Below are positions 33,680 through 43,777 of a DNA stretch of 64,000 nucleotides, piece after piece. The translations under genes were made by a program, and so were the position numbers. Numbering within the stretch: the first letter of the stretch is position 1; every line of letters begins with the position of its first letter. Source of the DNA: Brevundimonas sp. G8 (GTDB lineage: Bacteria > Pseudomonadota > Alphaproteobacteria > Caulobacterales > Caulobacteraceae); the NCBI RefSeq assembly GCF_902506205.1, contig NZ_LR732816.1, positions 905,975 through 969,974 on the forward strand, written 5' to 3'. Under the pieces are notes generated by a model. The model had not been told where the DNA came from. It ran no database searches and saw nothing but the letters and a program-made list of their open reading frames with translations.

Positions 33680-34146
33680 CCCGCAAGACCCCCACAGCCG
33701 CCAATGCGGCCATCGTCGGCGCCGAACTTTTGGCCGCATCGGCCGAGGTGATCGCGGCCCGCACCGGCCTGATGGCCCAAGGCCTGACCAGCGCCAAGGG
33801 GCAGGACCTGAAGGAGCTGTCGCTGATGAGCTCGGAGAAGGCCGAGGCCCTGTCCGCGTCGGCCGGCGCCGTGTCCGCCAGCGCCGGGGCCATAGGCCAG
33901 CGGCTGGGACGGGCGGCGATGGACGAGGGCGCGCATGCGCTGCGGGCGGCGGCCGCGGTCACCCAGGCGCGCACGCCGGCCAAGGCGGCCGAGGCTCAGT
34001 TCAACTATGCGATGGGCTGGTGGAGCCGGGCGGCGGCCCAGGCCATGACCCTGAACGGCGAACTGATGAAGGCCCAGGCCGAGGCCCTGGCCCCGATCCA
34101 CAAGACGGCGACGGCCAATGCGAAACGGCTGCGCAAGAAGAGCTAG
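33676..34146 (+). CDS. Phasin-like, helix-rich protein (probable CTG start)
   Basis: 156 residues if initiated at CTG (33676), which overlaps the upstream stop as CTGA and stands 5 nt after a perfect GGAGGT. A TTG at 33730 would give 138 residues but lacks a ribosome binding site. The chain is Ala-rich, helical and weakly amphipathic (ELLAASAEVIAARTGLMAQG, QFNYAMGWWSRAAAQAMTL), and ends in a basic KRLRKKS. This is the profile of phasins that coat PHB granules. phaZ at 13.8 kb is consistent with that. The family assignment is by character only. Confidence 0.6.
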   Translation: MTRKTPTAANAAIVGAELLAASAEVIAARTGLMAQGLTSAKGQDLKELSLMSSEKAEALSASAGAVSASAGAIGQRLGRAAMDEGAHALRAAAAVTQARTPAKAAEAQFNYAMGWWSRAAAQAMTLNGELMKAQAEALAPIHKTATANAKRLRKKS

Positions 34147-34237
34147 CGCCTACAGGCAAAACGAAGCGCAGGCGCCGCAAGCGGACATGCCTATGGTCCG
34201 AAAAGGGTGGAAAGCGGAGGTCGGCGGCAGGCGGTTT

Positions 34238-34978
34238 TCAATTCTTCTCGAGGGCTTGCCGGATTAAAGGCGCGTTCTCCCTGCCATGCCCGATCACGGC
34301 AGTCAGGTGATCGCCTTCTGTCCAAAGCATCTTCCACCTGTACTGGGCGGCCAGCGTCTGCATAGACATTCCTCTCGGGTCGTCACGCCCACTCCAGAGC
34401 AGCACCGGGCACGCACATTCGAGCAGCACCTCTGCCGCGCCGTCGAGGTCACCCATCGCCTCCCATGAGGCGCGCAATCCAGGCTCGTTCTCGGCTGTCA
34501 CCCACGCGACGAGTTCAGGGGCGGTCGCCCGGGCCATGCTGAGCACCCTTGCAAACGGGATTGGCCCTTTTACCTCGGCGGGAAGCCCCGCCGCGATGCC
34601 CTGTACGGGATTCCATCCGCCCAGGGTCACGGAGAGCAGGCGGTCAGGTATGGCTCGCGCCAATCCGACGGCGGTCCATCCCCCCATAGAATGACCTACG
34701 AGATGTAAGGTTTCGGCTCCGACTGCGTCGAGAACGGCAACGACTTCACCGGCACGACACGTAAGTTGGTACGCGTCGGAAGCGCTCGGTTTATCACTTT
34801 GGCCGTGACCCAAGGCGTCGATCAGAACGACGGTGTAGCCGTCTGCCAGAGTTTGAGCGAACCCGCCGTCTCGCCAGCAAGCTGAACTCAGCAGGTGACC
34901 ATGCAGCAGAACCACGACCGGTCCACTGCCTTGAACCGTATAGAAGATACGGTGTCCGTCGTGTTCGGCATAAGCCAT
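34238..34978 (-). CDS. Alpha/beta hydrolase, lower GC than neighbours
   Basis: 246 residues from the ATG at 34978. Hydrolase landmarks are VVLLHGHLLSSACW (oxyanion region), VVLIDALGHGQSDKP, the nucleophile elbow LVGHSMGGWTAVGLA and VLLWSGRDDPRG; a late EGDHLTAVIGH supplies the catalytic His. Codons ending in A or T are clearly more frequent than in adjacent genes, which suggests recent acquisition. No partner genes. Substrate unknown. Confidence 0.88.
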   Translation of the reverse strand: MAYAEHDGHRIFYTVQGSGPVVVLLHGHLLSSACWRDGGFAQTLADGYTVVLIDALGHGQSDKPSASDAYQLTCRAGEVVAVLDAVGAETLHLVGHSMGGWTAVGLARAIPDRLLSVTLGGWNPVQGIAAGLPAEVKGPIPFARVLSMARATAPELVAWVTAENEPGLRASWEAMGDLDGAAEVLLECACPVLLWSGRDDPRGMSMQTLAAQYRWKMLWTEGDHLTAVIGHGRENAPLIRQALEKN

Positions 34979-35100
34979 GGCTCGACCGTCGCCCAATCGG
35001 GCAAAGTCCGCAATGGGACGTGAACCATCTTCAAGATCGCGCCGACAACCGGACCTTCAAAATCCTCGCCGCGGCGAAGGGCTGGATGAAGCGGCCAATC

Positions 35101-35715
35101 TCACGCCGTTTCGACGACCTTGAGCTTGGGCTTCTTGACCTTGGCGGGCTTGGCCGGGCGGTCGGCCTTCTTGGCGGCTTTTTCGGCCTTCTTGGCTTCT
35201 TTTTCGACCCCCTTCAGCGCCTTCTTGGCGGCCTTGGCCTCGGCCTTGGCGGCGTCGGGGGCGGCGTCGGCGGCGGCGGCCAGCTCGGCTAATTGAGCCA
35301 GGAAGGTTTCGCGCTGGCCCTTGGGCAGCAGGGCCATGATCCGCTTGTCGGCGGCCTCGACCAGCGGACGGGCGGCCTCCAGCCGGGCGGCCCCTTCCGT
35401 GGACAGACGAACGGCCTTGGCGCGGGCGTCCAGGGTGGAACGTTCCCGCTCCAGCAGGCCCTTGGCCGTCATGCGGGTGACAAGGTCGGCCAGGGTCGAG
35501 CGGTCGATGCCGGTCATGCGCACCAGTTCGGTCTGGGTCAGGCCGGCCTTGATCGACACCGCCTCCAGCACCGCGAACTGGCGCTGGGTCAGGCCGTCGG
35601 CGCCGGTCTCCTCGGCATAGATGTCGAGCGACAGTTGCAGCGCGCGGTGCATCAGGTGGCTGGGGGAGGTCGCCAAAGGCCCGACCTTCCGTATCGCTTT
35701 TCCAGCCTTCACCAT
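35101..35715 (-). CDS. MarR-family regulator with histone-like Lys/Ala-rich tail
   Basis: 204 residues. The first 145 residues form a MarR winged helix-turn-helix (LTQTELVRMTGIDRSTLADLVTRM, wing STLDARAKAVRLS). The last 55 or so residues are a repetitive Ala/Lys/Pro tail (AKAEAKAAKKALKG..., KPAKVKKPKLKV) like the C-terminal tails of bacterial H1-type or Hc1 proteins. Such a tail should add non-specific DNA binding. This is unusual for a MarR protein. No adjacent target gene is obvious. Confidence 0.87.
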   Translation of the reverse strand: MVKAGKAIRKVGPLATSPSHLMHRALQLSLDIYAEETGADGLTQRQFAVLEAVSIKAGLTQTELVRMTGIDRSTLADLVTRMTAKGLLERERSTLDARAKAVRLSTEGAARLEAARPLVEAADKRIMALLPKGQRETFLAQLAELAAAADAAPDAAKAEAKAAKKALKGVEKEAKKAEKAAKKADRPAKPAKVKKPKLKVVETA

Positions 35716-35810
35716 CGCACCGCTCCCCTTAAGTTTCGTCCGAACACGTATCAGCTATGCTTTACGATTTGACGGGAAAAGCGCGTCGGTTCCGTGACAG
35801 TTCGCCAGAA

Positions 35811-36431
35811 CTAAAGCCCCGTATCGGGCGAGACGGGCGCAGGCTCCTCGTCCTTGATCATGTGTTTCATGATGAAGAAGACCTGCCAGACGCCGAAAAC
35901 GGCCGAGGCGATCCACAGGCCGCCGCGGAAGGCGACCCATGTGTCGTCCGACTGAGTGCGCCAGACGATCTCGTTGACGATGCAGACGGCCGCGAAATAG
36001 AGGCCGTAGCGCAGGGTCAGGCCACGCCAGCCCAGGTCGGTGATCTTGATCGCGTCGCCCAGCAGATATTTGAACGGGTATCGACCCATCGGCAACGAAC
36101 CCAGCAGCACGACCGCCAGAAGACCGTTCTGAATCGACAGCTTGATCTTCAACAGGTTCGGGTCGTGGAACACGATGGTCAGCACGCCGAAGATCAGGGC
36201 GAAGCCGCCCGTCAGCAGGGGCAGGGGCGCCAGGCGCCGTTCCACCGCATAGCCGACGATCAGCGCGATGGCCGAGGCCCCGACCAGCACCCAGGTCGCC
36301 TGGACCAGGGCCTCCTGCCCGTCCAGGCCGCGTGCGAAGCGGTTGACAGCATAGGCGACCATGAACGCCAGCAAGGCGCCGAAGTCGACGGCCTGGCGGA
36401 TGTTGGAGGCTTTGCGCGGCGTCTCGGTCAT
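35811..36431 (-). CDS. yciB: Inner-membrane septation protein YciB/IspA
   Basis: 206 residues with about six membrane segments. Family landmarks are VDFGALLAFMVAYAV at the N-terminus, FGVLTIVFHDPNLLKIKLSIQNG, MGRYPFKYLLGDAIKITDLGW and VNEIVWRTQSDDTWVAFR. The family is involved in cell-envelope synthesis and normal septation. It begins one base from the end of ftsY, an association common in alphaproteobacteria. Confidence 0.95.
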   Translation of the reverse strand: MTETPRKASNIRQAVDFGALLAFMVAYAVNRFARGLDGQEALVQATWVLVGASAIALIVGYAVERRLAPLPLLTGGFALIFGVLTIVFHDPNLLKIKLSIQNGLLAVVLLGSLPMGRYPFKYLLGDAIKITDLGWRGLTLRYGLYFAAVCIVNEIVWRTQSDDTWVAFRGGLWIASAVFGVWQVFFIMKHMIKDEEPAPVSPDTGL

Positions 36432-36432
36432 G

Positions 36433-37368
36433 TCAGTCTTCCAATCCCACCAGCGAGCGGGAGAAGGCGCGCGCGTCGAACGGTTGCAGGTCCTCGACGC
36501 TCTCGCCCACGCCGATCAACATCAGGGGGGCGTCGGACGCCTGGGCCACCGGCACCAGCACACCGCCGCGCGCCGTGCCATCCAGCTTGGTCATGACGAT
36601 GCCGGTGACGAAGGCGGTGCGACCGAAGATCTGTTCCTGGGCCAGGGCGTTGCGTCCAACCGTGGCGTCCAGCACCAGAAGCGTGTCGTGTGGGGCGTCC
36701 GGATCGATCTTCTTCAGCACCCGCACGATCTTGAGCAGTTCGTCCATCAGGGCGGACTTGTTCTGAAGCCGGCCGGCGGTGTCGATCAGGACGACGTCGA
36801 AGCCCTCATCCTTGGCCTTGGTATAGGCGTCGAAGGCCAGGCCGGCGGCGTCGGCGCCGTCGCGACGGCTTTCGAAATGGGCGCCGGCGCGTTCGGACCA
36901 GACCTTGAGCTGTTCGCGGGCGGCGGCGCGGAAGGTGTCGCCGGCGACGATCATCACCTTGGCGCCCTTGCCCGTCAGGTCGGCGGCGATCTTGCCCAGG
37001 GTCGTGGTCTTGCCCGAGCCGTTCACCCCGACGAACAGGACGACATAGGGTTTGGGGCCGGACAAAGGATCGAAGGTCGCCTGGCGCGGCGACAGTTCGG
37101 CGGCGACCGCCTCGGCCAGCGCCTCCTTGACCTCGCGCTCTTGGGCGTCCTTGCCGAACTTCAGCCCGCGGAAGCGTTCGACGATCCGGGCGGAGGCGGC
37201 GGGGCCGAGATCGCTTTCCAGCAGATGCTCTTCCAGCTGCTCCAGCGAGGCCTCGGACAGGGGCTCCTTGACGAAGGTGGCGACGACCTGATCGGTCATC
37301 TGTTTGGAGGAGCGCGAGAGCCCAGCGGACAGGCGCTGGAACCAGCCCTTTTTCGGCGTGTCGGTCAT
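36433..37368 (-). CDS. ftsY: Signal recognition particle receptor FtsY
   Basis: 311 residues, a compact FtsY lacking the long acidic A-domain of E. coli. The N-domain helices (about 1-95) are followed by the G-domain: P-loop GVNGSGKTTT (about 113), DTFRAAAREQL, DTAGRLQNK, TKLDGTARGG, and the C-terminal GVGESVEDLQPFDARAF. It receives Ffh-ribosome complexes at the membrane. Its partners ffs (8.7 kb) and ffh (57.9 kb) are also in this window. Coupled to yciB. Confidence 0.97.
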   Translation of the reverse strand: MTDTPKKGWFQRLSAGLSRSSKQMTDQVVATFVKEPLSEASLEQLEEHLLESDLGPAASARIVERFRGLKFGKDAQEREVKEALAEAVAAELSPRQATFDPLSGPKPYVVLFVGVNGSGKTTTLGKIAADLTGKGAKVMIVAGDTFRAAAREQLKVWSERAGAHFESRRDGADAAGLAFDAYTKAKDEGFDVVLIDTAGRLQNKSALMDELLKIVRVLKKIDPDAPHDTLLVLDATVGRNALAQEQIFGRTAFVTGIVMTKLDGTARGGVLVPVAQASDAPLMLIGVGESVEDLQPFDARAFSRSLVGLED

Positions 37369-37487
37369 GGGATGGCTTTAGCGGGGGCGAAGGCGAACGT
37401 CATCCGCATTCGCAAAAAGAGGCGCTTGCATAGGATCGCCGACAGATTATACGCATCACATACGTTTCATATAGTCGAGAACCATTC

Positions 37488-37715
37488 ATGGGCATCGTCA
37501 ACATCGAGGACGAACTGCACGAGCAGCTGCGTCGGGCCGCCAAGGCGTCCTATCGCTCCATCAACGCCCAGGCGGCGTTCTGGATCAGGATCGGCATGTT
37601 GTGCGAGACCCATCCGGGCGTGACGTTTCAGGAACTGGTGGCGCGCGAGCTGAGGGCGGCGGGCGTTGATGGGCCTGCCCAAGACGCTCCAATGCCGACG
37701 AACGCCGCGGCGTGA
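37488..37715 (+). CDS. ParD-like ribbon-helix-helix antitoxin family protein
   Basis: 75 residues. The N-terminal half (VNIEDELHEQLRRAAKASYRSINAQAAFWIRIGMLCE) matches the small ParD_like family, a ribbon-helix-helix DNA-binding fold. The gene overlaps the GTG start of map (GTGA), in the position where a toxin gene would normally follow an antitoxin. No ParE-like toxin is present. A role in autoregulating map is inference. Confidence 0.8.
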   Translation: MGIVNIEDELHEQLRRAAKASYRSINAQAAFWIRIGMLCETHPGVTFQELVARELRAAGVDGPAQDAPMPTNAAA

Positions 37716-38479
37716 TCAAGACGCCGGCCGAGATCGAACTGATGGCCAAGGCGGGGCGACTGCTGGCCTCGGTCTTCACCCATCTGGACGCAATGACGCT
37801 GGAGGGGCTGAGCACGCTGGAGATCAACGACCGGGCCGAGGCCTTCATCGTCGACGAGTTGAAGGCCCGGCCGGCCAGCAAGGGCCAATACGGCTATGGC
37901 TTCGTGCTGAACAGTTCGAGGAACCAGGTCGTCTGCCACGGCGTGCCGTCGGCGGACGAGGTGCTGACGGACGGCGACATCGTCAATCTGGACATCACCC
38001 TGGAGAAAGACGGCTTCATCGCCGATTCCTCCAAGACCTATCTGATCGGATCGGTGGGACCGCAGGCGCGCCGCCTGGTCCGCACGACCTATGAGGCGAT
38101 GTGGAAGGGCATCCAGGCCGTGCGGCCGGGCGCCAAGCTGGGCGACATCGGTTTCGCCATCGAGAAACACGCCCGCAAGGCCGGCTATTCCGTCGTGCGC
38201 GACTACTGCGGCCACGGCATCGGGCGCGAGATGCACGAAGACCCGCAGGTGCTGCATTTCGGCAAGGCGGGAACCGGCGCGACCCTGCGCGAAGGCATGA
38301 CCTTCACCATCGAACCGATGCTGAACCAGGGCGTCCGCACGGTCCGCACCGAGGACGACGGCTGGACCGTGGTCACCGACGACGGAAAACTGTCGGCCCA
38401 GTTCGAACATACGGTGGCGGTGACGAAGGACGGTGTGCGGGTGCTGACCCTGAGGCCGGACGAGAAGCGGGCGGGGTGA
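37712..38479 (+). CDS. map: Methionine aminopeptidase, type I
   Basis: 255 residues from a GTG at 37712. It removes the N-terminal Met from nascent proteins. Metal ligands of the pita-bread fold are visible: Asp in VNLDITLEKDGFIADSS, His in CGHGIGREMHEDP, Glu in FTIEPML, and a final Glu in LSAQFEHTVAVT. No N-terminal zinc finger. Overlaps the ParD-like gene; the 150-bp repeat follows. Many alphaproteobacteria have two map genes and I cannot tell whether this is the only one. Confidence 0.95.
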   Translation: MIKTPAEIELMAKAGRLLASVFTHLDAMTLEGLSTLEINDRAEAFIVDELKARPASKGQYGYGFVLNSSRNQVVCHGVPSADEVLTDGDIVNLDITLEKDGFIADSSKTYLIGSVGPQARRLVRTTYEAMWKGIQAVRPGAKLGDIGFAIEKHARKAGYSVVRDYCGHGIGREMHEDPQVLHFGKAGTGATLREGMTFTIEPMLNQGVRTVRTEDDGWTVVTDDGKLSAQFEHTVAVTKDGVRVLTLRPDEKRAG

Positions 38480-38492
38480 CGGCTGGTCCCAA

Positions 38493-38639
38493 GTCTCCTC
38501 CCCACTTCGTGGGGAGGTGGCGCGGCGCTTCTTCAGCGCCGTGACGGAGGGGTTCTGCACCGCCTCACAGGCGTCTGTGGGACTTCAAGAGCCCCTCCAC
38601 CACTTCGTGGTCCCCCTCCCCACGATGTGGGGAGGAGAC
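38493..38639 (-). repeat. Intergenic repeat copy C (inverted orientation)
   Basis: Same element as at 8904-9057 and 22601-22750 but on the opposite strand, ending in 13-bp inverted repeats (GTCTCCTCCCCAC / GTGGGGAGGAGAC). It fills the gap between the convergent map and pectate lyase genes. Shared inner blocks include CTTCAGCGCCGTG and CTGTGGGACTTCAAGAGCCC. Confidence 0.85.
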
Positions 38640-38643
38640 GAAG

Positions 38644-39942
38644 TCAGCGCGCGGCCGACCAGGCCGCATAGGCATCCAGCGCCGTCTGCGGCTGAGCCAG
38701 CCACCAGGAGTAGCCGTTGCGGCGGCCGACGGAGATGCCGTTGACGTCGTCGTGGATGGTTTGGTCCTTGTCGCCGAAAATCGGGCGGCCGGTGACCAGG
38801 TCGTAGTTGCGCGACCAGATCGGACCGGCGCCGGGCTTGTCGATCAGCTTGCGGCCATCGTCGGTCATTTCGAACGACTTGTCATAGGTGCGGTTCGCCT
38901 CCAGCCAGGCGACGCCGCCCCGGATGGCGGCCTGGACTTCAGGCGAGGGATCGGGTTCGCCCATCAGGAAAATCAGGATGTCGGTGGTTTCGCCGCTGGC
39001 GATGGAGCGGGGTTCGTAGTTGCGGGCGCTGGTCGGGACCAGGCGCATCGGCTCGACCTGTTGCGGCCAACCCAGCAGGCGGTCGCCCTGTTTCACCTGG
39101 GCGGCCAGGGTGACGTCGATGGCCTTCTTCGTCGCTTCGCCGGCGCGAGCCTTCAGTTCGGCGGGGACGAAGTCGAAGCCTTCCGCGCCCTTGGACACGT
39201 CGCGCAGAACCATGGCCGCCTCGGCCACCGCATTGTCGTTGAAGGTGATGGAATCGTGGAAGCCGCCTTCCAGCGGCCAGATCTGGGGCCAGCCGCCGTT
39301 CGGATACTGAGCGTTCAGCAGATAGTGGACGCCCTTGATCACGCTGGCGCGCCAGGCGTCGCCCTGACGGCCCGGCGTCTGGGCCGCGACCTTGGCCAGA
39401 TAGCGCATCTCGGTCCAGGTGGCGTTGTTGTCCAAGGTGCCGACGAAGGTCCAGAACCGGTCTGCGGGGGCGTCGAAGTTGGCCGGGTTCTGCTCCATCG
39501 TCTCGGCGTCGTTGGAGAACCGCTGGCCCGGCAAGCGGGCGATGGATCGGTCCTGGTTCTTGCTCCAGCCGCCGGCGGGGGTCTGGAAGGTGACGATGGC
39601 GTCGGCGACGGCGCGAGCTTCGGCCGTGCCATACCAGGCGGCGGGGCGATCCAGCGGCATGTGCGAACTGTTGCCGCGAATAGCCAAGGGCGGCGGGGGC
39701 AGGGTCGCGCCTGCGGGCAGTTCGGCGGCTAGGGCCGCGCGATCCGCCAGATGCTGGGCCTGGGACCGCGCCAGATAGTCGGCCCAGGCGCCGCGCTCCG
39801 CATCCGGCAGGGCGCCGATCCGGTCAATGGTCAGGCCCACCGCCGGGGTGTTGGCGCGAATGACCTCGGCCTGGGCCGCGCCGACGGCGAGACCGGCGGC
39901 CAGAACGAGGGTCAGAACCGAGGCGGCGAGGGCGTGTCTCAT
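38644..39942 (-). CDS. Pectate lyase (polysaccharide lyase family 10)
   Basis: 432 residues from the ATG at 39942, with a signal peptide (about 1-26, AQA cleavage). PL10 landmarks are PAGGWSKNQD, RFSNDAETMEQ, LLNAQYPNGGWPQIWP, ITFNDNAVAEAAMVL and LLGWPQQVEPMRLVPTSARNYEPRS split by conserved Arg/Asp. The family cleaves polygalacturonate by calcium-assisted beta-elimination outside the cytoplasm. A single pectin gene without transporters or uronate catabolism nearby suggests a scavenging role. Confidence 0.93.
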   Translation of the reverse strand: MRHALAASVLTLVLAAGLAVGAAQAEVIRANTPAVGLTIDRIGALPDAERGAWADYLARSQAQHLADRAALAAELPAGATLPPPPLAIRGNSSHMPLDRPAAWYGTAEARAVADAIVTFQTPAGGWSKNQDRSIARLPGQRFSNDAETMEQNPANFDAPADRFWTFVGTLDNNATWTEMRYLAKVAAQTPGRQGDAWRASVIKGVHYLLNAQYPNGGWPQIWPLEGGFHDSITFNDNAVAEAAMVLRDVSKGAEGFDFVPAELKARAGEATKKAIDVTLAAQVKQGDRLLGWPQQVEPMRLVPTSARNYEPRSIASGETTDILIFLMGEPDPSPEVQAAIRGGVAWLEANRTYDKSFEMTDDGRKLIDKPGAGPIWSRNYDLVTGRPIFGDKDQTIHDDVNGISVGRRNGYSWWLAQPQTALDAYAAWSAAR

Positions 39943-40162
39943 GGTGCATTTCCTGGTGCGGTCCGGCCTCTTCGCCAGTCCCATTATTTGCGACGCACTC
40001 TACATATTGAAATCTGACACGCAAGGCGGTGATGGCGGGTTTGATCGAACCTCCATCACGTCTCCATGATCAATCCGGTCGGACGACGGATTCTCGCCCT
40101 TCACCTTTTCGGCCTATATGAAGGGCGACGACCGGCGCGCGCCGGATGCAGCGGACGATCCT

Positions 40163-42205
<2,043 letters not shown>

Positions 42206-42207
42206 GC

Positions 42208-42238
42208 CGTCTCCTCCCCGCAAAGCGGGGAGGAGACG
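42208..42238. repeat. Solo 14-bp palindrome related to the 150-bp repeat ends
   Basis: CGTCTCCTCCCCGC (42208-42221), loop AAA, GCGGGGAGGAGACG (42225-42238), a perfect hairpin just after the nadE stop. The sequence equals the two ends of the 150-bp element joined together, as if its interior had been deleted. It may act as a terminator. Confidence 0.7.
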
Positions 42239-42300
42239 ATACGTGAATTCCCATAGGTTGAGTGTGGATATTCGCCGAACCAGTCGCTAGAAGCTTCACC

Positions 42301-42525
42301 ATGACCGATGACGTGACCAAAGATTCCAACGGCAACATCCTGGCCGACGGCGACAGCGTGACCCTAATCAAGGATCTGAAAGTGAAGGGGTCGGGCGGGG
42401 TGACGCTGAAGCGCGGGACGCTGGTCAAGAACATCCGTCTGACCGGCGACACCGACGAGATCGAGGCCAATGTGGACAAGGTGCGCGGCCTGGTCCTGCG
42501 CGTCGAGTTCGTGAAGAAGGCCTGA
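42301..42525 (+). CDS. PhnA-like (YjdM) protein, C-terminal domain only
   Basis: 74 residues from the ATG at 42301. It matches the C-terminal half of E. coli PhnA/YjdM (VTKDSNGNILADGDSVTLIKDLKVKGS..., LKRGTLVKNIRL, LRVEFVKKA). The N-terminal zinc ribbon with four cysteines is absent and no cysteine is present at all. The family name comes from an old link to phosphonate use, but the function is unknown. Start chosen because it fits the homologous domain. Confidence 0.85.
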   Translation: MTDDVTKDSNGNILADGDSVTLIKDLKVKGSGGVTLKRGTLVKNIRLTGDTDEIEANVDKVRGLVLRVEFVKKA

Positions 42526-42566
42526 CCCCCTTTTCATCAGGCGATGCAGCCGCCATCTAGCGGCCT

Positions 42567-43700
42567 ATGACCGACACCCTCGCCGCCCCCGCTTCGACCG
42601 CCGCACCCCAGAATTCTGGCGGCAAGATCCCCGTCACCGTCCTGACCGGCTATCTCGGCGCGGGCAAGACGACGCTGCTGAACCGAATCCTGACCGAGGA
42701 CCACGGCAAGCGCTACGCCGTCATCGTCAATGAGTTCGGCGAGATCGGCATCGACAACGATCTGGTGGTCGGCGCGGACGAGGACGTGTTCGAGATGAAC
42801 AACGGCTGCGTCTGCTGCACGGTGCGCGGCGACCTGATCCGCGTGGTCGCCGGCCTGATGAAGCGCCAGCGTCCCGGCAAGCCGGCCTTCGACGCCATCA
42901 TCGTCGAGACCACGGGTCTCGCCGACCCCGGCCCGGTGGCCCAGACCTTCTTCGTGGACGAGGACGTCAAGGCCAAGACCCAGCTGGACAGCGTCACCAC
43001 CCTGGTGGACGCCAAACACGTGATGGCCCGTCTGGACGACTCCAGGGAGGCCCGCGAACAGGTGGCCTTCGCCGACCGGATCATCCTGAACAAGGTGGAT
43101 CTGGCGACGGCGGAAGAGCTGGACGCGGTCGAGGCCCGTCTGCGGGCGCTGAACCCGTTGGCGCCCATCGTGCGCGCCGAACGGTCCAACGTGCCGCTGG
43201 ATCAGGTGCTGGGCCTTCACGCCTTCGACCTGGACCGTATCCTGGAGGTTCGGCCGGACTTCGTGAACCCGCCGCACGGCGCGGACGGCCATGTGCATGA
43301 CGAGGACTGCGGTCACGACCACCACGATCATGGACACGATCATCACCACCACGACCATTCACACAGCGCGCATTCTCATGGCGCCCGGGGTCACGCCCAC
43401 CAGGACGACATCAAGGGCATCTCCCTTTCGCTGGACCGGCCGCTGGACGGCGCCAAGTTCACCGCCTGGCTGGACAAGCTGCTGGGCGAGCAGGGCCAAA
43501 ACATCCTACGCGCCAAGGGCATCATCGACGTTCAGGGCGAAAACCGCCGCCTGGTCTTCCAGGCCGTTCACATGATCCTGGAGGGCGACCTGCAGCGCGA
43601 ATGGGGCGTCGCCGAACGCCGCTGGAGCCGCGCGGTCTTCATCGGCCGCGACCTTGACGAGGCGGCGCTGAAGGCCGGGTTCGAGGGCTGCGCGGCCTAG
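42567..43700 (+). CDS. CobW/COG0523 metal-chaperone GTPase with His-rich loop
   Basis: 377 residues. G3E GTPase: Walker [13 protein letters not shown], the metal-binding GCVCCT motif, VETTGLADP, and NKVD. A loop of about 45 residues (around 240-285) is packed with His and Asp ([17 protein letters not shown]), typical of zinc-handling COG0523 proteins (ZigA/YeiR type). The C-terminal CobW_C domain follows. It probably delivers zinc or another divalent metal under limitation. No Zur operator was identified upstream. Confidence 0.93.
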   Translation: MTDTLAAPASTAAPQNSGGKIPVTVLTGYLGAGKTTLLNRILTEDHGKRYAVIVNEFGEIGIDNDLVVGADEDVFEMNNGCVCCTVRGDLIRVVAGLMKRQRPGKPAFDAIIVETTGLADPGPVAQTFFVDEDVKAKTQLDSVTTLVDAKHVMARLDDSREAREQVAFADRIILNKVDLATAEELDAVEARLRALNPLAPIVRAERSNVPLDQVLGLHAFDLDRILEVRPDFVNPPHGADGHVHDEDCGHDHHDHGHDHHHHDHSHSAHSHGARGHAHQDDIKGISLSLDRPLDGAKFTAWLDKLLGEQGQNILRAKGIIDVQGENRRLVFQAVHMILEGDLQREWGVAERRWSRAVFIGRDLDEAALKAGFEGCAA

Positions 43701-43712
43701 CCACCCCTTGAT

Positions 43713-43764
43713 CCTTCTCCCCTCGGGGGAGAAGGTGGCCCGCGGAGCGGGTCGGATGAGGGGG
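43713..43764 (+). repeat. Left 52-bp palindromic repeat
   Basis: Contains hairpin 1 (CCTTCTCCCC TC GGGGGAGAAGG) and hairpin 2 (CCCGC GGA GCGGG), ending GGATGAGGGGG. The inverted copy at 44129-44180 differs only in hairpin 2. Confidence 0.85.
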
Positions 43765-43777
43765 CTGCCCGATACAA

